Shown: in pieces, positions 63,813 to 64,000 of the stretch | Layout: each line of letters opens with the position of its first letter | Position numbering within the stretch: position 1 is the first letter of the stretch | NCBI GenBank assembly: GCA_965237965.1 | Contig: CBDEGT010000002.1 | Location: 1,116,001-1,180,000 of the forward strand | Direction: 5' to 3' | Source: UBA2988 sp965237965 | GTDB taxonomy: Bacteria > Gemmatimonadota > Gemmatimonadetes > Longimicrobiales > Gaopeijiaceae | Length of the DNA stretch: 64,000 bases | Made by a program: the position numbers and the translations under genes | The notes under the pieces: generated by a model | What the model was told of the DNA's origin: nothing | Seen by the model: the letters and a program-made list of their open reading frames with translations, nothing else | The model's database searches: none

Positions 63813-64000
63813 GTTGTATTTGTAACTGGACGGGACGTAGGGCCGCAAGCCCTTGGGGTAGGTCCTACCGCTGTATACGGCACCCGCTCCGGCAAGACCG
63901 CAATCTCTAGTGGTGCCGACTTATGTCGACTTCGGCGGTCCCCGCTCACTCTTAATGTCTCTGCCGGCGCGGAAGATCCTCCGCATCGCTTCCTCGAAGC

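Noticed and set aside
63527..63949. 140-residue minus-strand ORF at the right end
   Set aside because: It runs through the tRNA gene and a hairpin terminator; the peptide simply reads the tRNA.

Overview
This is a high-GC chromosomal window that looks like a Gemmatimonadota-type bacterium. The evidence is shards of a serine/threonine kinase family with a characteristic N-terminus (LNAALEGRYRIERQLGEGG), a DUF5916 outer-surface protein, a glycolate oxidase operon, and a lipA-pdhABC operon. The taxonomic call is an inference from gene families; no rRNA is present.

Bases 1-34,000 form an accessory region dominated by insertion sequences: two IS5 copies of 1202 bp, a related IS5 of 1207 bp, an IS110, an IS3 cut into two inverted halves, one IS30, and three of four IS256 copies. 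Most of the other genes here are broken. A PAS-GGDEF-EAL gene is split exactly by IS5. A caspase-like gene carries an in-frame UGA. A sigma-70-region-4-like gene is split by two IS5 elements sharing one CTAG target. The tyrosine recombinase of an integrative element (9.7-13.5 kb) is cut by IS256, and its C-terminal half lies 15 kb away, inverted, beside tRNA-Ala. Also here are kinase and PAS shards, a SnoaL fragment, a double-glycine (RiPP-like) leader fragment and a truncated GspE/PilB ATPase. Intact genes include hspQ, a small EF-hand secreted protein and the integrative element's helicase-like ATPase.

Bases 34,000-47,950 are mostly ordinary chromosome. A tight minus-strand run holds glcD-glcE-glcF, a flavin reductase-like protein, an M20 peptidase, a small frameshifted gene and a menC-like enolase, many joined by 4-bp start/stop overlaps. 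Next come a GAF protein, an M42 aminopeptidase, fxsA, divergent ispH, and lpd. A fourth IS256 with a clean 9-bp target duplication splits a PAP2 phosphatase gene at 48.3-49.7 kb.

Bases 49,800-62,240 hold a GNAT protein, a decayed epimerase, lipA-pdhA-pdhB-pdhC (with lpd this gives pyruvate dehydrogenase plus lipoate synthesis), a second epimerase, a zinc-ribbon/TPR protein, a Nif3-family protein, bactofilin, an M23 peptidase, parB and parA. The gap between the Nif3 gene and bactofilin contains five DnaA-box-like sites, so a replication origin is possible there.

The last 1.8 kb holds an IS30 remnant, an HTH regulator, a 126-bp pair of inverted arms, a small coiled-coil ORF and a class II tRNA whose anticodon loop reads UUA, a candidate ochre-suppressor tRNA. 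Many single-base frameshifts occur across the window; they are either true decay or assembly error.
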